A stretch of 64,000 nt of DNA from NCBI GenBank assembly GCA_021199335.1, contig JAJQIG010000035.1, positions 5,418 to 69,417 of the forward strand, written 5' to 3'. Below, piece by piece: positions 59,651 through 64,000 of this stretch (within the stretch, counting starts at the first letter, position 1; each line of letters starts with the position of its first letter). The notes beneath the pieces are model-generated. The model worked only from the letters and a program-made list of their open reading frames with translations, had not been told where the DNA came from and ran no database searches. The translations under genes were made by a program, and so were the position numbers. Source of the DNA: Oscillospiraceae bacterium (lineage in GTDB: Bacteria > Bacillota > Clostridia > Oscillospirales > Ruminococcaceae).

Positions 59651-61039
59651 ATGAATAATAAAATGTGGGCGGGTCGTTCCTCAAAGGAGCTTGATTCAAG
59701 GGTTAACGACTTTAATTCTTCAATCTCCTTTGATTCGAGAATGTACAGGCAGGATATAAAGGGCAGCATTGCCCATGCGGAAATGCTCGGCGATACGGGC
59801 GTTATTGATAAGGCGGAGAGCCTTAAAATTATTGACGGCTTAAAGGGCATTCTCGATGATATTGAAAGCGGAAGGCTTCCATTCAACCCCGAAGCGGAGG
59901 ACATCCATATGTTCGTTGAATCGGAGCTTACAAAGCGCCTTGGGGATGCGGGAAAAAGGCTTCACACCGCAAGAAGCCGCAACGATCAGGTTGCGCTTGA
60001 CATAAGAATGTACCTCAAGGATGAAATTCGTGAAGTTATTCCGATGATAAAGGAGCTTATAGGCGTTCTCTGCGACATTGCTGACAGCAACCTTGACACG
60101 GTTATGCCCGGCTACACCCATTTGCAGAGGGCGCAGCCCATTACCTTTGCGCACCACATGATGGCTTATGCGCAGATGCTTATTCGTGACATCGGACGAT
60201 TTGAGGATACATATAAGCGTATGGACAAAATGCCGCTCGGCAGCGGCGCTCTCGCTTCAACGACATATCCCATCGACCGCAGGCAGGTTTGCTCCATCCT
60301 CGGCTTTGATGATATTACGGAAAATTCCCTTGACGGCGTTTCCGACAGGGATTTCTGCATAGAGCTTGCTTCGGCAATTTCAATTTTAATGATGCACCTT
60401 TCACGCTTTTCGGAGGAAATTATCCTTTGGAGCTCATGGGAATTTAAGTTTATCGAGCTTGACGATGCTTACGCTACGGGTTCATCCATTATGCCGCAGA
60501 AGAAAAACCCCGATGTTACGGAGCTTATAAGGGGAAAAACGGGAAGAGTTTACGGCGACCTTAACACGCTGCTTGTTATGATGAAGGGCACTCCGCTTGC
60601 ATATAATAAGGATATGCAGGAGGATAAGGAGGCTGTTTTTGACGCCATCGATACGGTTAAGCTCTGCCTTAAGACCTTTATCCCTATGCTTTCCACAATG
60701 GAGCTTTATAAGGACAATATGAAAAATGCGGCTGCGAAGGGCTTTATCAACGCAACGGACTGCGCGGATTATCTTGTTAAAAAGGGTCTGCCGTTCCGTG
60801 ACGCATACAAAATTACGGGAACGCTTGTCGCATACTGCATAAAGAACGGGACTGTTCTTGAAAAGCTCGGCATTGATGAGTTCAGGAGCATGAGCGATAA
60901 ATTTGACGAGGACGTTTACGAAGCAATTAAGCTTGAAACATGCGTCAATATGCGAAATGTGGAGGGCGGCCCTGCCCCCGAAAGCGTTAAAAAGCAAATC
61001 AAATCCGCAAGAGAACGAATCAAGGACACAAATTTGTAA
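59651..61039 (+). CDS. argH: Argininosuccinate lyase
   Basis: 462 residues. Splits argininosuccinate to arginine and fumarate. MWAGRSSKELDSRVNDFNSS near the start, HTARSRNDQVALDIRMYLKD, and TGSSIMPQKKNPD (about 275-287, the mobile loop with catalytic Ser) identify it. AAAGGCGGGAA precedes the ATG. Followed by argC after 37 nt. Confidence 0.97.
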   Translation: MNNKMWAGRSSKELDSRVNDFNSSISFDSRMYRQDIKGSIAHAEMLGDTGVIDKAESLKIIDGLKGILDDIESGRLPFNPEAEDIHMFVESELTKRLGDAGKRLHTARSRNDQVALDIRMYLKDEIREVIPMIKELIGVLCDIADSNLDTVMPGYTHLQRAQPITFAHHMMAYAQMLIRDIGRFEDTYKRMDKMPLGSGALASTTYPIDRRQVCSILGFDDITENSLDGVSDRDFCIELASAISILMMHLSRFSEEIILWSSWEFKFIELDDAYATGSSIMPQKKNPDVTELIRGKTGRVYGDLNTLLVMMKGTPLAYNKDMQEDKEAVFDAIDTVKLCLKTFIPMLSTMELYKDNMKNAAAKGFINATDCADYLVKKGLPFRDAYKITGTLVAYCIKNGTVLEKLGIDEFRSMSDKFDEDVYEAIKLETCVNMRNVEGGPAPESVKKQIKSARERIKDTNL

Positions 61040-61076
61040 GAGGAATACTAACATTACTTCAGAAGGGGTTTATTTT

Positions 61077-62024
61077 ATGGCATACAAGGTTTTTATAGAC
61101 GGACAGGAAGGCACTACGGGACTCAGAATTGTTGAAAGGCTCAAGGACAGGAGCGATATTGAGCTTATTCTTATCGATGAAGCTCTGAGAAAAAGCACAA
61201 TCGAAAGAAAAAGGCTTATAAATTCCTCCGATTACACGTTCCTGTGTCTGCCCGATGCGGCTTCGATAGAATCGGTTTCCCTTGCGGAAAATCCAAATAC
61301 AAAAATCATTGACGCATCCACCGCCCACAGAACAGCCCCCGGCTGGGTGTACGGCCTTCCCGAGCTTTCCCCCGAGCATAGGGCGAAAATAGCGGCGTCG
61401 AAGAGGGTTGCCGTTCCGGGATGCTATGCGAGCGGATTTAACGCGCTTGTTTATCCCATGGTAAGGTCGGGGTTTATTGCCCAGCATCAGCCCGTGTTCT
61501 GCCATGCGGTTTCGGGCTACAGCGGCGCGGGCAAAAAGGCGATCGCCGTTTATGAGGGCGCCGATAAGCCCGATGAATATAATTCCCCACGTCAGTATTC
61601 AATGGGGAAGCAGCACAAGCACATAAGGGAAATGATGGCTGTATCGGGGCTTTCCTATCCGCCCATATTTAACCCCATTGTTGACGATTATTACAATGGC
61701 ATGGTAGTTTCCGTGCCGTTCCATCTTAGGGCGCTGCCGAAGAAAATCGATGCAAGGGCTGTATGGGAAATGTTTGCGGAGCATTATGAAAACGAGCATT
61801 TCGTTCGGGTTATGCCCTTTATGGGCGAGGGCGTTCTTGCGGATGGCTTCCTTGCGGCAAATACAATGAGGGACACTAATTTTATGCAGATTTTCGTTTT
61901 CGGAAACGATGATCATATACTGCTTTGTTCACGGTTCGATAATCTCGGAAAGGGCGCGTCGGGCGCCGCTGTTCAGTGCATGAATATTATGATGGGCATA
62001 GATGAAGGAATCGGGCTTGAATAA
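61077..62024 (+). CDS. argC: N-acetyl-gamma-glutamyl-phosphate reductase (type 2, short form)
   Basis: 315 residues from ATG 61077 (GAAGGGG upstream). Reduces N-acetylglutamyl phosphate to the semialdehyde with NADPH. VFIDGQEGTTGLRIVERL is the Rossmann loop of the short type; VPGCYASG contains the catalytic Cys (about 117); HAVSGYSGAGKKA follows. The short class differs from the ~345-residue ArgC usual in Firmicutes. Third arginine gene in the block, after argH. Confidence 0.94.
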   Translation: MAYKVFIDGQEGTTGLRIVERLKDRSDIELILIDEALRKSTIERKRLINSSDYTFLCLPDAASIESVSLAENPNTKIIDASTAHRTAPGWVYGLPELSPEHRAKIAASKRVAVPGCYASGFNALVYPMVRSGFIAQHQPVFCHAVSGYSGAGKKAIAVYEGADKPDEYNSPRQYSMGKQHKHIREMMAVSGLSYPPIFNPIVDDYYNGMVVSVPFHLRALPKKIDARAVWEMFAEHYENEHFVRVMPFMGEGVLADGFLAANTMRDTNFMQIFVFGNDDHILLCSRFDNLGKGASGAAVQCMNIMMGIDEGIGLE

Positions 62025-62025
62025 C

Positions 62026-62145
62026 ATAACTCACGGCTGATGTTCCACGTCTCTTCAGGCGGGGGAGCATACGGCATTTCGGTGGGGATACAACCCCTAA
62101 GGGGCTAACGCACCGATCGTTCGTTGAATGCGAACAAGTTGGAAG
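62026..62145 (+). repeat. Dispersed intergenic palindromic repeat, copy at 62.0 kb
   Basis: 62026-62074 is the counterpart of 45572-45620, about 42 of 49 bases equal. Then AACCCCTAAGGGGCT and CGTTCGTTGAATG, again shared. It fills almost the whole gap between argC and argJ and would be transcribed within the operon. Confidence 0.8.
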
Positions 62146-62157
62146 AAGGTAAATTAA

Positions 62158-63411
62158 GTGGAAAATTTTAAGGTAACGGACGGCGGTGTGTGCGCCGCCA
62201 AAGGATTTAAGGCAAGCGGAATGTACTGCGGAATAAAGAAAAGCGCTTTGCCTGACGGAAACGGAACGGGCGGCTCCAATGACATCGCTATGGTTGTTTC
62301 CGATGTTATGTGCAATGCCGCAGGAGTGTTTACCCGGAACAAGGTAAAGGGCGCACCTGTTGTTGTTACAAAGGAGCATCTTGAGAAAACGGGCGGAAAG
62401 GCGCAGGCAATCATTGTTAACTCCAAAAATGCCAACACCTGCAATGCGGACGGAATCCAAAAGGCGGAGGAAATGTGCCGCCTTACCGCAGAGGCTGTCG
62501 GAATAAAGGCGGAGGAGGTTATTGTTGCCTCAACGGGGGTTATCGGACAGGTTCTTCCGATTGAGCCCATAAAGGCGGCCGTTCCAAGGCTTGCGGAAAA
62601 GCTTTCTTATGACGGGAATATTGAAGCCGCAACCGCTATAATGACAACGGACACGGTGAAAAAGGAATATGCGGTTGAATTTACTCTTGGCGGAAGGAGC
62701 TGTGTAATCGGCGGAATGGCTAAGGGAAGCGGTATGATTCACCCGAATATGGCTACAACGCTTAATTTTATTACAACGGATGCGGCTGTTTCCTCCGAAA
62801 TGGTCAAGAGGGCGCTTTCCGAGATTGTTAAGGTAACCTACAACTGCCTTTCCGTTGACGGCGACCAGTCAACGAACGATACCTGCGTTCTTATGGCGAA
62901 CGGGCTTTCGGGAAATGCCGAAATTACCGCCGAGGGCGAGGATTACGACATCTTCAAGGCGGCGCTTTATCAGGTTATGTCAAGCCTTACGAAAATGCTT
63001 GCAAAGGACGGCGAGGGCGCAACAAAGCTGCTCACCTGCATTTGCTCGGGTGCGCCGAATCTTGATACGGCAATAATTGTTGCGAAAAGCGTTATACGTT
63101 CGCCCCTTTTCAAGTGCGCAATGTTCGGCGAGGATGCCAACTGGGGAAGAATTCTCTGCGCTGTCGGTTATGCCGAAGCGGATTTTGATATAAATAGGAT
63201 TTCCGTTGACCTTTCTTCATCATCGGGAACAATTCGGGTTTGCGAAAACGGTGCGGGAGTGGATTTCTCCGAAGAAAAGGCGAAGGAAATTCTTTCCGAG
63301 GACGAAATTACCATAGAAATCGGTCTTAATGCGGGGGAAAGCTCCGCAACAGCTTGGGGCTGTGACCTTACTTATGATTATGTTAAAATAAACGGCGATT
63401 ACCGCTCGTAA
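62158..63411 (+). CDS. argJ: Bifunctional ornithine acetyltransferase/N-acetylglutamate synthase
   Basis: 417 residues, GTG start with AGAAGG 8 nt upstream. Recycles the acetyl group from acetylornithine to glutamate. GGVCAAKGFKASGMYCGIK, SKNANTCNADGI, and KGSGMIHPNMATTLNFITT with the autocleavage/catalytic Thr (about 200) identify ArgJ. SVDGDQSTNDT and GEDANWGRI follow. ArgJ presence means the cyclic acetyl pathway, in line with argC and argB beside it. Confidence 0.96.
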   Translation: MENFKVTDGGVCAAKGFKASGMYCGIKKSALPDGNGTGGSNDIAMVVSDVMCNAAGVFTRNKVKGAPVVVTKEHLEKTGGKAQAIIVNSKNANTCNADGIQKAEEMCRLTAEAVGIKAEEVIVASTGVIGQVLPIEPIKAAVPRLAEKLSYDGNIEAATAIMTTDTVKKEYAVEFTLGGRSCVIGGMAKGSGMIHPNMATTLNFITTDAAVSSEMVKRALSEIVKVTYNCLSVDGDQSTNDTCVLMANGLSGNAEITAEGEDYDIFKAALYQVMSSLTKMLAKDGEGATKLLTCICSGAPNLDTAIIVAKSVIRSPLFKCAMFGEDANWGRILCAVGYAEADFDINRISVDLSSSSGTIRVCENGAGVDFSEEKAKEILSEDEITIEIGLNAGESSATAWGCDLTYDYVKINGDYRS

Positions 63412-63512
63412 TTATTTCAACCAAAATCCCCCCATTTCAACCTATAGGTAGGCGGTGGGATGAATTGCCAAAGGGGAAATTAACGGCGGCGGGCGGAGAG
63501 AAATCGGTATCA

Positions 63513-63567
63513 ATGCGTAAAAGTACGCATACGTAACTATATACGCATACATATCCGAATACGTATG
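63513..63567. repeat. CATACG/CGTATG palindrome cluster upstream of argB
   Basis: ATGCGTA (63513-63519) and TACGCAT (63524-63530) form a perfect inverted repeat with a 4-bp loop, and TACGCATAC recurs at 63524 and 63542, with ATACGTATG at 63559-63567. Possible operator. The rest of 63412-63634 is non-coding and includes a remnant (63430-63460) of the GGCGGTGGG-type repeats. Confidence 0.5.
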
Positions 63568-63634
63568 TCGCATTCCGTTAAATTACCGAGCGTTGATAGA
63601 AACGAACGATTATACAAAAAGGAGATATAATAGG

Positions 63635-64000
63635 ATGTTAAGTGAACCTAATGCAGAAGCGGCGGAGGGGATTTCCAATCAGATCCGTTCAAAGGTTCTG
63701 ATTGATGCTCTTCCTTATATACAGAGATATAACGGCAAGGTAGTTGTTATAAAATACGGCGGAAACGCTATGACGAATGAAACGCTGAAAAATGCGGTAA
63801 TGAGCGACATTGTTCTTCTCTCGCTTGTCGGGGTAAGGGTTGTTCTTGTTCACGGCGGCGGTCCCGAAATCAACGATATGCTTAAAAGGGTCGGAATTGA
63901 GAGCAGGTTCATTAACGGGCTGAGATACACCGATGAAGCAACGGTTGACATCGTTAAAATGGTTCTTGCGGGAAAGGTTAACAAGGAGCTTGTTTCGCAT
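63635..64000 (+). CDS. argB: Acetylglutamate kinase (5' part; runs off the window)
   Basis: 122 codons visible from ATG 63635, 9 nt after AAAGGAGAT, open at the window end; full proteins are near 290 residues. [11 protein letters not shown] and [15 protein letters not shown] are the phosphate-binding Gly loops of the amino acid kinase fold, followed by [20 protein letters not shown], the ArgB signature. Phosphorylates N-acetylglutamate; normally the arginine feedback point. Confidence 0.95.
   Translation, partial: MLSEPNAEAAEGISNQIRSKVLIDALPYIQRYNGKVVVIKYGGNAMTNETLKNAVMSDIVLLSLVGVRVVLVHGGGPEINDMLKRVGIESRFINGLRYTDEATVDIVKMVLAGKVNKELVSH

Overview
The window looks like a chromosomal segment from a Gram-positive Clostridia bacterium, most likely an Oscillospirales/Ruminococcaceae-type gut organism. 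The reasons are the rimP-nusA-ylxR-ylxQ-infB-rbfA-nrnA-truB-ribF operon order, many TTGxxx-N17-TATAAT promoters, strong AGGAGG ribosome binding sites, class B sortases, a SleC-like protein, CIRCE operators and low-to-middle GC. I see no tRNA, rRNA, CRISPR array, transposase or integrase.

Layout. 1-3.8 kb (minus): a DUF805 membrane protein cut by the window edge, then a three-gene operon ending in shikimate kinase. 3.9-5.6 kb (minus): a DnaC-like loader and a replication-initiator-like protein, a pair typical of mobile elements. 5.9-7.1 kb: an Rrf2 regulator, a small lipoprotein and a decayed reading frame. 7.5-10.4 kb: three genes that together resemble a split spore-cortex-lytic SleC plus an extra peptidoglycan-binding protein. 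10.5-16.9 kb: secG, rnr, a sialate O-acetylesterase-like protein, metF, a DHH phosphoesterase and an orphan FakA C-terminal-like domain. 17.1-18.3 kb: a basic-tailed SCP2-like protein and a phosphopantetheinyl transferase. 18.5-28.1 kb: the translation/RNA-processing operon, ribF and gltX.

28.3-33.2 kb holds a GldA/GldF/GldG/DUF4340-type ABC system. 33.5-36.1 kb holds a small conserved-looking protein and a soluble diguanylate cyclase with a LacI-type sensor. At 36.3-38.3 kb is htpG under two overlapping CIRCE operators. Immediately behind its promoter lies about 400 nt of highly structured DNA that reads as a terminator-ended noncoding RNA, possibly raiA-type. 39.0-46.9 kb: a CmpB-like membrane protein, a 1362-residue exported fibronectin-III protein, a cation diffusion facilitator, a YgjP-type metallopeptidase and a CPA2 antiporter.

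47.0-55.9 kb (minus) starts upstream with four consecutive class B sortase genes, followed by an SpoIID-domain protein and pyrimidine-nucleoside phosphorylase. The phosphorylase stop codon lies in a perfect 41-bp palindrome that carries a consensus promoter on each strand. The minus-strand one drives a zinc-ribbon protein. Beyond that is a separate unit for a 23-residue, four-cysteine peptide. 56.2 kb: nrdR with two ATP-cones instead of one. 57.7-64.0 kb: argG, a lipoprotein, argH, argC, argJ and the start of argB, a nearly complete arginine pathway block.

Starts were moved from the longest open frame wherever a ribosome binding site or domain boundary argued for an internal codon. Function calls rest on motif recognition alone; no database search was run.
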